From: Pseudomonadota bacterium
GTDB taxonomy: Bacteria > Pseudomonadota > Gammaproteobacteria > Burkholderiales > Burkholderiaceae_C
NCBI GenBank assembly: GCA_963205335.1
Contig: CAUJIM010000017.1
Location: forward strand, 52,198-116,197
Length of the DNA stretch: 64,000 bases
Direction of reading: 5' to 3'
Program-made: the position numbers and the translations under genes
Notes under the pieces: model-generated
Database searches by the model: none
What the model saw: the letters and a program-made list of their open reading frames with translations, nothing else
What the model was told of the DNA's origin: nothing
In this document: positions 9,626 to 17,574 of the stretch, in pieces
Position numbering within the stretch: the stretch's first letter is position 1
How the letters are laid out: each line of letters opens with the position of its first letter

Positions 9626-10323
9626 AGCGCGCGGTGGGCCATCAGCTCCTTGATCTTGCCGATGGCGCGGGTCGGGTTGAGGTGCTTGGGGCACACGTCG
9701 ACGCAGTTCATGATGCTGTGGCAGCGGAACAGCCGGTAGGGGTCTTCCAGGTTGTCCAGGCGCTCGTTCGTCGCCTGGTCGCGGCTGTCGGCCAGGAAGC
9801 GGTAGGCCTGCAGCAGGCCGGCCGGGCCGACGAACTTGTCGGGATTCCACCAGAACGACGGGCAGGCGGTCGAGCAGCTCGCACACAGGATGCACTCGTA
9901 CAGGCCGTCGAGCTCCTCGCGCTCCTCGGGCGACTGCAGGCGCTCGCGCTCGGGCGGCGGCTCGTCGTTGACGAGGTAGGGCTTGATCGAGTGGTACTGC
10001 TTGAAGAACTGCGTCATGTCCACGATCAGGTCGCGGATCACCGGCAGGCCGGGCAGGGGCTTGAGGACGATGGTCTCGGGCAGCGTCTGCATGTTGGTGA
10101 GGCATGCCAGGCCGTTCTTGCCGTTGATGTTCATCGCGTCGGAGCCGCACACGCCTTCGCGGCAGGAGCGCCGGAAGGCGATCGTCGGGTCTTCCTTCTT
10201 GAGCTTGAGCAGCGCGTCGAGGAGCATGCGCTCGTGCCCGTCGAGCTCGACCTGGTGGGTCTCCATGTAGGGCTTGGCGTCCTTGTCCGGGTCGTAGCGG
10301 TAGATTTTGATAGTGCGCTTCAT
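9622..10323 (-). CDS. sdhB: Succinate dehydrogenase iron-sulfur subunit
   Basis: 233 aa. The [2Fe-2S] cysteines are in 'CREGVCGSDAM...GLAC', the [4Fe-4S] in 'CILCASCSTACPSFW' and the [3Fe-4S] in 'CHSIMNCVDVCPK'. The subunit carries electrons from the FAD of SdhA to ubiquinone bound by SdhC/SdhD at the inner membrane. Gene order on the minus strand is sdhC-sdhD-sdhA-sdhB-sdhE-gltA with gaps of 0-45 bases, so one operon is likely. Confidence 0.97.
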   Translation of the reverse strand: MKRTIKIYRYDPDKDAKPYMETHQVELDGHERMLLDALLKLKKEDPTIAFRRSCREGVCGSDAMNINGKNGLACLTNMQTLPETIVLKPLPGLPVIRDLIVDMTQFFKQYHSIKPYLVNDEPPPERERLQSPEEREELDGLYECILCASCSTACPSFWWNPDKFVGPAGLLQAYRFLADSRDQATNERLDNLEDPYRLFRCHSIMNCVDVCPKHLNPTRAIGKIKELMAHRAL

Positions 10324-10350
10324 CGTGATCTTCTCGTGTGGGTGGCCCGG

Positions 10351-12156
10351 TCAGAACGTGCGAACCTTCAGCGGAATGGTGTCCACCGTCAGGGGTTTGA
10401 GGGTCACGGGTTTGTAGCTCAGGGCATCGCTCGCGCTGTCCCACAGGGTGTGCTTGAGCCATTCCTTGTCGTTGCGCCCGAGCGGGAAGTCCGGATGGTC
10501 TGCCGGATGCTCGTAGTCGTCCACCATGTGCGCGCCGCGGCATTCGTGGCGCGCGGCGGCGGACGTCATGGTGGCGCGGGCCACCTCGATCAGGTTGTCC
10601 ACCTCCAGCGCTTCCATGCGGGCGGTGTTCCAGACCATGGACTTGTCCTGCAGCGACACCCTGGCCACCTGCTCGCGCAGGGCGTTGATCTTGACGACGC
10701 CTTCGTCCATCGCCTTCTGCGTGCGGAACACCCCGGCGTGCTGCTGCATGGTGGAGCGGATGTCGCCCGCCACGTCCTGCGCGTACAGGCCTTCCCTGGA
10801 CTCCTGCAGCTCGTTGAGGCGCTGCAGCGACCGGTCGGAGGCGTCGCCGGGCACGGCGTGGTTGTCGCCGAAGCCCTTGACGAACTCGACGATGTGCCGG
10901 CCGGCCGACTTGCCGAACACCAGCAGGTCGAGCAGCGAATTGGTGCCCAGCCGGTTGGCGCCGTGCACCGACACGCAGGAGCATTCGCCCACCGCGTACA
11001 GGCCGTTGACCGGCCTGCTCTGCTGCCCGTCCCAGAGCACCACCTGGCCATGGATGTTGGTCGGGATGCCGCCCATCATGTAGTGGATGGTGGGGACCAC
11101 GCCGATCGGTTCCTTGGTGATGTCCACGTTGGCGAAGTTGTGGCCGATCTCTTCCACCGAGGGCAGGCGCTTGTGGATGGTCTCCGCGCCCAGGTGGTCG
11201 AGCTTCATCAGGATGTGGTCCTTGTTCGGGCCGCAGCCGCGGCCTTCCTTGATCTCCTGGTCCATCGAGCGCGAGACGAAGTCGCGCGGCGCCAGGTCTT
11301 TCAGCGTGGGCGCGTAGCGCTCCATGAAGCGCTCGCCCTCGCTATTCAAAAGAATAGCGCCTTCCCCGCGGCAGCCCTCGGTCAGCAGCACGCCGGCGCC
11401 GAACACGCCGGTGGGGTGGAACTGCCAGAACTCCATGTCCTGCAGCGGGATGCCGGCGCGCGCCGCCATGCCCAGGCCGTCGCCGGTGTTGATGAAGGCG
11501 TTGGTCGAGGCCGCGAAGATGCGGCCCGCGCCGCCCGTGGCCAGCAGCACGGACTTGGCGTGCAGTTCGTAGAAATCGCCGGTTTCCAGCTCGATGGCGG
11601 TGACGCCGACCACGTCGCCCTGGGTGTTGCGGATCAGGTCCAGCGCCATCCACTCGACGAAGAAGTTGGTCTTGGTGCGCACGTTCTGCTGGTACAGCGT
11701 GTGCAGCATGGCGTGGCCGGTGCGGTCGGCCGCGGCGCAGGCGCGCTGTACCGGTTTCTCGCCGTAGTTCGAGGTGTGGCCGCCGAACGGGCGCTGGTAG
11801 ATCGTGCCGTCGGGGTTGCGGTCGAACGGCATGCCGAAGTGCTCGAGCTCGATCACCACGTTCGGCGCCTCGCGGCACATGAACTCGACCGCGTCCTGGT
11901 CGCCCAGCCAGTCGCCGCCCTTGACCGTGTCGTAGAAGTGGAAGTGCCAGTTGTCCTCGCTCATGTTGCCGAGCGACGCCGACACGCCGCCCTGCGCCGC
12001 GACGGTGTGCGAGCGGGTGGGGAAGACCTTGGTCAGGCAGGCCACGTTGAGCCCGGCGCGCGAGAGCTCCAGCGCGGCGCGCAGGCCCGAGCCGCCGGCA
12101 CCGACGATGACGACGTCGAACTTGCGTTTGGTGATGTTGGCTTTGGTATAGCTCAT
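10351..12156 (-). CDS. sdhA: Succinate dehydrogenase flavoprotein subunit
   Basis: 601 aa. It has the FAD-binding '[18 protein letters not shown]', the flavin-histidine region '[11 protein letters not shown]', and the active-site region '[10 protein letters not shown]' with '[16 protein letters not shown]'. It oxidises succinate to fumarate. One local oddity is a patch of A/T-ending codons (I-L-L-N, 11341-11361) that forms a perfect 8-bp inverted repeat, CGCTATTC-aaaa-GAATAGCG, unlike the surrounding codon use. The alternative, fumarate reductase FrdA, is unlikely next to sdhE and gltA. Confidence 0.97.
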   Translation of the reverse strand: MSYTKANITKRKFDVVIVGAGGSGLRAALELSRAGLNVACLTKVFPTRSHTVAAQGGVSASLGNMSEDNWHFHFYDTVKGGDWLGDQDAVEFMCREAPNVVIELEHFGMPFDRNPDGTIYQRPFGGHTSNYGEKPVQRACAAADRTGHAMLHTLYQQNVRTKTNFFVEWMALDLIRNTQGDVVGVTAIELETGDFYELHAKSVLLATGGAGRIFAASTNAFINTGDGLGMAARAGIPLQDMEFWQFHPTGVFGAGVLLTEGCRGEGAILLNSEGERFMERYAPTLKDLAPRDFVSRSMDQEIKEGRGCGPNKDHILMKLDHLGAETIHKRLPSVEEIGHNFANVDITKEPIGVVPTIHYMMGGIPTNIHGQVVLWDGQQSRPVNGLYAVGECSCVSVHGANRLGTNSLLDLLVFGKSAGRHIVEFVKGFGDNHAVPGDASDRSLQRLNELQESREGLYAQDVAGDIRSTMQQHAGVFRTQKAMDEGVVKINALREQVARVSLQDKSMVWNTARMEALEVDNLIEVARATMTSAAARHECRGAHMVDDYEHPADHPDFPLGRNDKEWLKHTLWDSASDALSYKPVTLKPLTVDTIPLKVRTF

Positions 12157-12178
12157 GCTTTGCTTTCCGTCGGGTGAT

Positions 12179-12544
12179 TTACAGACGCCACAGGACCTGG
12201 ACGGCCCAGCCCGCGCACGCGACCAGCCAGACGATGGTCACCAGATAGAACACCAGCCGCAGGCCGTCGGGCTTGATGTAGTCCATCCAGACGTTGCGCA
12301 CGCCGACCCAGGCGTGCCAGATCAGCGCGACGATGGTGGCGAAGGCGAGGGTCTTCATCCACTGGCTGGAGAAGATCCCGGCCCAGAGGTCGTAGCCGAC
12401 CGGGCCCTGGGCGAACAGCACCTGCGCGAGGAGCACCAGCGTGAAGACGAACATCACGATGGCGGTGAGGCGCTGGACGAGCCAGTCGCGCAGGCCGTAG
12501 TGGGCACCGACCGCGGTGCGTTTGGAGCCGTAGGTGACAGCCAT
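12179..12544 (-). CDS. sdhD: Succinate dehydrogenase membrane anchor subunit
   Basis: 121 aa with three hydrophobic segments (about 28-48, 60-80 and 95-118). '[23 protein letters not shown]' is the usual start of betaproteobacterial SdhD. '[19 protein letters not shown]' holds the haem-ligand histidine and quinone-site residues. It anchors SdhAB to the inner membrane together with SdhC. Confidence 0.93.
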   Translation of the reverse strand: MAVTYGSKRTAVGAHYGLRDWLVQRLTAIVMFVFTLVLLAQVLFAQGPVGYDLWAGIFSSQWMKTLAFATIVALIWHAWVGVRNVWMDYIKPDGLRLVFYLVTIVWLVACAGWAVQVLWRL

Positions 12545-12586
12545 GGGATTTCCTTTATGTGCGAAAACGTGTCGGAGGGCGCGCGC

Positions 12587-13018
12587 TCAGTACAGGCCGA
12601 ACAGCTTGGCGCCGAGGATCACGGTGAGCCCCAGGCTCAGGACCAGCGTGGCCACGGCCGTGCGGCGGCCCCGGGACTTGGTGGTCTCGTGGCTGACGTC
12701 GAAATACAGGTGGCGCACGCCGGCGATCAGGTGGTGCAGGTAGGCCCAGATCAGGCCGAGCGCCACGAGCTTGATGGACCAGCCCGGCAGGAAGCCCGCG
12801 CCCTCGGTGAAGACCGAGGTGAAGCGGGCGAACGAGATCTCCGACGACAGCGAGGTGTCGAACAGCCAGATCACGAAGGGCAGCAGGATGAAGATCAGCA
12901 TGCCGCTGATGCGGTGCATGCCGGAGACGATCGCGGCCAGCGGCCAGCGGTAGCCCGGCAGGTCCTTGAAGGCGTTGATGTTGCGGAATTCGGGGCGTTT
13001 CTTGGCTATCTCGGTCAT
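12587..13018 (-). CDS. sdhC: Succinate dehydrogenase cytochrome b556 subunit
   Basis: 143 aa from the ATG at 13018; the 25 upstream residues in the track ORF are not typical. Sequence features are 'RPEFRNINAFKDLPGYRWPLAAIVSGMHRISG' (kept here to the fold level: the SGMHRISG loop before the first membrane helix) and 'HHLIAGVRHLYFD' with the haem histidine. Three membrane helices are visible. It is the first gene of the sdh operon, with a palindrome about 65 bases upstream. Confidence 0.94.
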   Translation of the reverse strand: MTEIAKKRPEFRNINAFKDLPGYRWPLAAIVSGMHRISGMLIFILLPFVIWLFDTSLSSEISFARFTSVFTEGAGFLPGWSIKLVALGLIWAYLHHLIAGVRHLYFDVSHETTKSRGRRTAVATLVLSLGLTVILGAKLFGLY

Positions 13019-13081
13019 GGTTGTGCTTTCATGAAGATGTCCGGCGGGACCGGGCGCACGGCGACGGTATCCCAAAATTCT

Positions 13082-13094
13082 ATTGCACTGCAAT
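13082..13094. promoter_or_regulatory. Palindrome in the sdhC promoter region
   Basis: ATTGCA-C-TGCAAT is a perfect inverted repeat between sdhC and the GntR gene. On the minus strand TTGCAG, overlapping the palindrome, followed 16 bases later by GATACC, could be a promoter for the sdh operon. An operator role is inferred. Confidence 0.4.
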
Positions 13095-13147
13095 AAAGCT
13101 GGCCGCGACGGGCGGGAAATTCTTTGGCGGGGGTGGCGGCCGGCGTC

Positions 13148-13900
13148 TCAGTTCAGGGTGTTGTGGTAGTGGTGCGTGTCGGTGCGGTACAGGCCGCGGC
13201 GCAGTTCCATCGGCACGTCGTTGTAGGTGTAGGCGATGCGCTCCACGCTCAGCAGGGGGGTGCAGGGGCCGACCTCCAGCAGCCGCGCCTGCTCGCTGCT
13301 GGGCGTGATGGCGCGCAGCTTCTCGTCGGCGCGCACCATGCGCACGCCGAAATCGAGCTCGAACATCGCGTAGGTGGGGCCCACGTAGTCGGCCATCTGC
13401 TGCATCGTCAGGCCCTTGAAGGCCTGGCCGGGCAGCCAGATGTCCTCCAGGATCGACGGCGTGCCGGCGAACGCGAGCACCCGGCGCACCTGCACCACGA
13501 CGTCGCCGCTGCGCAGCGCCAGGGCCCGGCCGACCTCGGCGCTGGCGCGCACGCGCCTGCATTCGATGATGCGCCGCTGCGCCGGCCCTTCCTCGCTGGT
13601 GTCGCCGCGGTCCGGGCGCAGCCGCAGGAAGCGGTACTGGACCTGCTGCTCGGCGTGGGTCGAGACGAAGGTGCCCTTGCCCTGGCGGCGCATCAGCAGG
13701 TTGTCGGCCGCCAGTTCGTCGATGGCCTTTCTCACCGTGCCCTGGCTGACGCGAAAGCGCGCCGCCAGCTCCATCTCGCTGGGAATGAGCTCGCCCGGCT
13801 TCCATTCGCCCGACTCCAGGCCCTGCAGGATCAGCCCCTTGATCTGCTGGTAGAGGGGGCTGAATGCGGGTGTCTCGCCGAGGCTGCTGGGGTGGGTCAT
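13148..13900 (-). CDS. GntR-family (HutC/FadR-like, UTRA domain) transcriptional regulator
   Basis: 250 aa from the ATG at 13900; the 18 upstream residues in the track are low-complexity. The N-terminal winged helix ('IPSEMELAARFRVSQGTVRKAIDEL') is classic GntR, and the C-terminal part (about 95-245) fits a UTRA ligand-binding domain of the HutC subfamily ('VERIAYTYNDVPMELRRGLYRTDTHHY'). It lies between the sdh operon and the divergent mdh gene, with a palindrome TCTTATATAAGA just upstream, so control of TCA genes and of itself is plausible. The ligand is unknown. Confidence 0.85.
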   Translation of the reverse strand: MTHPSSLGETPAFSPLYQQIKGLILQGLESGEWKPGELIPSEMELAARFRVSQGTVRKAIDELAADNLLMRRQGKGTFVSTHAEQQVQYRFLRLRPDRGDTSEEGPAQRRIIECRRVRASAEVGRALALRSGDVVVQVRRVLAFAGTPSILEDIWLPGQAFKGLTMQQMADYVGPTYAMFELDFGVRMVRADEKLRAITPSSEQARLLEVGPCTPLLSVERIAYTYNDVPMELRRGLYRTDTHHYHNTLN

Positions 13901-13970
13901 CGCAAGGGGGGCGCGTGCGTGCCGGCGCGGGGCGCCGGCAGCTTTGCCGCGCAAAACTGTTTCAATTATA

Positions 13971-13990
13971 TCTTATATAAGACATAAGAC
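13971..13990. promoter_or_regulatory. Candidate GntR operator between the regulator gene and mdh
   Basis: TCTTATATAAGA is a perfect 12-bp palindrome followed by a further half site CATAAGAC. It lies in an AT-rich island about 70 bases upstream of the GntR start and 127 bases upstream of mdh. Position and symmetry suit the dimeric GntR protein encoded beside it. Confidence 0.6.
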
Positions 13991-14116
13991 AATTTGGCGA
14001 TCGGCGCGATTCGACAGTACACTTGCACATCTTTTGCCGAGCGCCGGTCACGCGTCGCCAAGCCGTGCTGGCGGGCCTCGGTTCCACGGCGCTTTCCCCC
14101 TGACTGGAGTTTCACC

Positions 14117-15103
14117 ATGAGCAAAAAACCCGTCCGCGTGGCCGTTACCGGCGCAGCGGGCCAAATCGGTTACGCCCTGCTGTTCCGCATCGCCGCCGGC
14201 GAGATGCTCGGCAAGGACCAGCCCATCATCCTGCAGCTGCTGGAAATTCCGGCCGAGAAGGCGCAGAACGCGCTCAAGGGCGTGATCATGGAGCTCGAGG
14301 ACTGCGCCTTCCCGCTGCTGGCGGGCATCGAGGCGCACTCCGACCCGATGCAGGCGTTCAAGGATACCGACTACGCCCTGCTCGTGGGCGCCCGCCCGCG
14401 CGGCCCCGGCATGGAGCGCGCCGACCTGCTCGCGGCCAACGCGCAGATCTTCACCGCGCAAGGCAAGGCGCTCAATGCCGTGGCCTCGCGGGGCGTCAAG
14501 GTGCTGGTGGTCGGCAACCCGGCCAACACCAACGCCTACATCGCCATGAAGAGCGCGCCCGACCTGCCGCGCGAGAACTTCACCGCCATGCTGCGGCTGG
14601 ACCACAACCGCGCGGCCAGCCAGATCGCGCTCAAGATGGGCGTGGCCGTGGGCGACATCGAGAAGCTCTGCGTCTGGGGCAACCACTCGCCCACCATGTA
14701 CGCCGACTACCGGTTCGCGACGGCGAACGGCAAGTCGGTCAAGGACGCGATCAACGACCAGGACTGGAACGCCAACGTCTTCCTGCCCACCGTGGGCAAG
14801 CGCGGCGCGGCCATCATCGAGGCGCGCGGCCTGTCCTCGGCCGCCTCGGCCGCCAACGCCGCGATCGACCACATGCACGACTGGGCCCTGGGCACCAACG
14901 GCAAGTGGGTCACCATGGGCATCCCCTCCAACGGCGACTACGGCATTCCCAAGGACGTGATCTTCGGCTTCCCGGTCACCACCGAGGGCGGCAAGTACAC
15001 CCTGATCAAGGACCTCCCGATCGACGCCTTCTCGCAGGAGCGCATCAACAAGACCCTGGCCGAACTGCAGGGCGAGCAGGACGGGGTCAAGCACCTGCTG
15101 TAG
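14117..15103 (+). CDS. mdh: Malate dehydrogenase
   Basis: 328 aa from the ATG at 14117, preceded by CTGGAGT as ribosome-binding site. The NAD-binding '[19 protein letters not shown]' and the catalytic histidine in '[13 protein letters not shown]' are visible, with substrate arginines in '[15 protein letters not shown]' and 'RLDHNRA'. It is the cytosolic-type MDH used by many betaproteobacteria and interconverts malate and oxaloacetate in the cytoplasm, feeding gltA across the regulator. The track start at 13994 lies in the operator region. Confidence 0.97.
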   Translation: MSKKPVRVAVTGAAGQIGYALLFRIAAGEMLGKDQPIILQLLEIPAEKAQNALKGVIMELEDCAFPLLAGIEAHSDPMQAFKDTDYALLVGARPRGPGMERADLLAANAQIFTAQGKALNAVASRGVKVLVVGNPANTNAYIAMKSAPDLPRENFTAMLRLDHNRAASQIALKMGVAVGDIEKLCVWGNHSPTMYADYRFATANGKSVKDAINDQDWNANVFLPTVGKRGAAIIEARGLSSAASAANAAIDHMHDWALGTNGKWVTMGIPSNGDYGIPKDVIFGFPVTTEGGKYTLIKDLPIDAFSQERINKTLAELQGEQDGVKHLL

Positions 15104-15118
15104 GCACCGGCCAAGCGC

Positions 15119-15901
15119 ATGCCCGACTGGGATCCCGCGCTGTACCTGCGCTTTGCGGACGAGCGCACGCGAGCGGCCGCCGAGCTGCTTGCGCGCGTGC
15201 CGCTGGCGCGCGCGCGGCACGTGGTGGACCTGGGCTGCGGCCCGGGCAATTCCACCGAGCTGCTGGCACAGCGTTTTCCCGAGGCGAAGGTGCTGGGCCT
15301 GGACCATTCCCCGGCCATGCTGGCGAATGCGCGGGCGCGCCTGCCGCAGGCGACGTTCGTGGAGGCGGACATCGCGGCGTGGGACGGCTCCGGCGCCGCG
15401 CCGGACGTGATCTTCGCCAACGCCGCCCTGCAGTGGGTGGCGGGGCACGAGGCGCTGATCCCGCGCCTGCTGGCGTGCCTCGCGCCCGGCGGCGTGCTCG
15501 CGGTACAGATGCCCGACAACCTGCAGGAGCCGACGCACCGGCTGATGCGCGAGGTGGCGCAGCTGCCGCCCTTCGCGCCGTTCCCGGTCGAGGCCGCGCG
15601 CGCGCCGCTGCTGCCTGCGCCGGCCTACTACGACCTGCTGGCCGCGCCGGGGGCCGCGACCGCCGTGGTGGACGTGTGGCGCACCGTGTACCAGCACCGC
15701 ATGGCGTCGGCCGGCGCCATCGTGCAGTGGCTGCGCTCCACCGGGCTCAAGCCCTACCTCGAGGCCCTGCCGCCGCCGCTGCAGGCGCCGTTCCTGGACG
15801 AGTACCAGCGCCGCATCGATGCCGCCTACCCGCCGCGCGCCGATGGCCAGCGGCTGATGGCCTTCCCACGCCTGTTTTTCGTTGCCCAGCGCCAGCCATG
15901 A
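15119..15901 (+). CDS. tam: Trans-aconitate 2-methyltransferase
   Basis: 260 aa class I SAM-dependent methyltransferase, starting 16 bases after mdh. Motif I is 'VVDLGCGPGNSTELL'; the acidic residue of motif II is in 'VLGLDHSPAML'. 'NAALQWVAGHEALIPRLL' and 'MPDNLQEPTHRLMREVA' are typical of Tam. Tam methylates trans-aconitate, a spontaneous by-product of cis-aconitate that inhibits aconitase; placement between mdh and acnB fits this protective role. A generic SAM methyltransferase is the alternative. Confidence 0.9.
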   Translation: MPDWDPALYLRFADERTRAAAELLARVPLARARHVVDLGCGPGNSTELLAQRFPEAKVLGLDHSPAMLANARARLPQATFVEADIAAWDGSGAAPDVIFANAALQWVAGHEALIPRLLACLAPGGVLAVQMPDNLQEPTHRLMREVAQLPPFAPFPVEAARAPLLPAPAYYDLLAAPGAATAVVDVWRTVYQHRMASAGAIVQWLRSTGLKPYLEALPPPLQAPFLDEYQRRIDAAYPPRADGQRLMAFPRLFFVAQRQP

Positions 15902-16887
15902 ACCCATCTCCCGCCCACCCCGCCCGGATCCTGCTGGGCGCCCAGGCCGACGCGCGGCGGCTGCCCGTCTGCGACCACTACAGCGGCGTCGAGGCGCGCA
16001 TGCGCAAGAGCCTGGCCCTGCAGGCCGAGATGGCCCGCGAGTTCGGCACCTGCGTGTTCGACGTGACGCTCGATTGCGAAGACGGCGCGCCGGTCGGCGG
16101 CGAGGCGCAGCACGCGCACCTCGTTGCCTCGCTGCTGCGCGGCACCGGGAAGGACGCGCGCGTGGCGGTGCGCGTGCACCCGGTCGATCACCCGGCGTTC
16201 GCGCAGGACATGGACACCATCCTGGGCGAGGCCGCCGATCGCCTGTGCCACGTGATGGTCCCCAAGGTCGAAAGCGTGGACGACGTGCTTGAGGCAGAAA
16301 AAGCCCTTTTGCGCAACGCTGGAGAGCGCCTGCCGCTACATGTTTTGATAGAGTCCCCGGGCGCGCTGCACCGCGTGTTCGAGATCGCGGCGCACCCGCG
16401 GGTGCAAAGCCTGTCGTTCGGGCTGATGGATTTCGTCTCGGCGCATGGCGGCGCGATTCCGGCCTCGGCCATGTCGTCGCAGGGGCAGTTCGAGCACCCG
16501 CTGGTGGTGCGCGCCAAGCTGGAGATCGCCAGCGCCTGCCACGCCAACGGCAAGGTGCCGTCGCACTGCGTGGTGACCGAATTCAGCGATGCGGCCGCGA
16601 TGCAGGCCGCCGCGCGCCGCGCCGCGCGCGAGTTCGGCTACACCCGCATGTGGAGCATCCACCCCTCGCAGATCCGCCCCATCCTCGCGGCCATGGCGCC
16701 CGATGACGCGGAGATCGCCGATGCGGCGCGCATCCTGTGCGCCGCCGAGCGCGCCGACTGGGCGCCGATCAACGACGCCAGCCAGCTGCACGACCGCGCC
16801 AGCTACCGCTACTTCTGGCAGCTGCTCGAACGCGGCCACGCGACGGGACGCCCCCTGCCGGAGGGGGTGCTGCGCTGGTTCGGCTGA
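15898..16887 (+). CDS. CitE-like HpcH/HpaI-family CoA ester lyase
   Basis: 329 aa. The true start is the ATG at 15898, overlapping the tam stop (ATGA); the track shows it only inside a longer run-on ORF. 'DVTLDCEDGAP' carries the Mg-binding Glu/Asp of the CitE fold, with 'MVPKVESVDDV', 'HVLIESPGAL' and 'GLMDFVSAHGG' along the TIM barrel. Family members cleave or form malyl-CoA, methylmalyl-CoA or citryl-CoA. The substrate cannot be told, but a TCA-linked role is likely. A stretch of A/T-ending codons (16288-16355) differs from its surroundings and weakly resembles the dispersed repeat. Confidence 0.85.
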   Translation: MNPSPAHPARILLGAQADARRLPVCDHYSGVEARMRKSLALQAEMAREFGTCVFDVTLDCEDGAPVGGEAQHAHLVASLLRGTGKDARVAVRVHPVDHPAFAQDMDTILGEAADRLCHVMVPKVESVDDVLEAEKALLRNAGERLPLHVLIESPGALHRVFEIAAHPRVQSLSFGLMDFVSAHGGAIPASAMSSQGQFEHPLVVRAKLEIASACHANGKVPSHCVVTEFSDAAAMQAAARRAAREFGYTRMWSIHPSQIRPILAAMAPDDAEIADAARILCAAERADWAPINDASQLHDRASYRYFWQLLERGHATGRPLPEGVLRWFG

Positions 16888-16931
16888 AAATACGGTTTCC
16901 CTCCCTTTCCCACTGGCCCACAGGTGCGCTC

Positions 16932-17483
16932 ATGAAGTCCACACTCTTCGCTTGTCTGATCTGCGTTGCCCCCGCGCTGGCGTTGACCGCGGCAGCGCAG
17001 CCGACGGCCGCCGGAGCCGCCAAACCGGCCGCCAAGGCGGCGCCCCAGCCCAAGACCACTGCGGTGAAGACCGCCAAGGCCAAGACCGCGGCTCCGGCCG
17101 ACGTGCCCGAGGTCGTCGTGCTGACGCCCGACGAGCAGCGCATCGCCGAGCGCGTGTACACCGGCCGCATCCCGTGCGAGCTCGGCGCCTCGGTGCAGAT
17201 CGAGGCCGACACGCGCTCGCCCGGCACCTTCCATGTCTTCGGCAAGGGCTTCCAGTACCACATGCGGCCGGTCGGCACCAGCACCGGCGTCGTGCGCCTG
17301 GAGGACCAGCGCGCGGGTGCCGTCTGGCTGCAGATCGCCAACAAGTCCATGCTGATGAACCAGAAGCTGGGGCAGCGCCTGGCCGACGAGTGCATGAGCG
17401 AGCAGCAGGCGGCGGTCACCCAGGCGATGAAGACCGCGCCCGCGCCCAGCCTTTTCGATACGCCCCCGGCCGGCAGCCGCTAG
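16932..17483 (+). CDS. Conserved secreted protein of unknown function
   Basis: 183 aa from the ATG at 16932. The first ~24 residues form a signal peptide ending near '[11 protein letters not shown]'. A low-complexity Ala/Lys/Pro segment (about 25-60) follows, then a compact domain that starts '[20 protein letters not shown]' and contains '[19 protein letters not shown]'. I do not recognise a characterised family. Two cysteines in the mature part could form a disulfide. It lies between the CitE-like gene and acnB on the same strand, so co-transcription with TCA genes is possible, though its envelope location suggests another job. Confidence 0.75.
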   Translation: MKSTLFACLICVAPALALTAAAQPTAAGAAKPAAKAAPQPKTTAVKTAKAKTAAPADVPEVVVLTPDEQRIAERVYTGRIPCELGASVQIEADTRSPGTFHVFGKGFQYHMRPVGTSTGVVRLEDQRAGAVWLQIANKSMLMNQKLGQRLADECMSEQQAAVTQAMKTAPAPSLFDTPPAGSR

Positions 17484-17574
17484 GCGGCGCCCCCCGATCT
17501 TTCCAACTTCGCGGCGCCGTGGCTGCCGCAGGTGTTTTTTTCAGTTCTGTATTCGCAATCAGGAGATCCGCAAC

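Noticed and set aside
9634-12177. 847-aa plus-strand ORF opposite sdhB-sdhA
   Set aside because: Antisense shadow; the minus-strand genes have complete motif sets.
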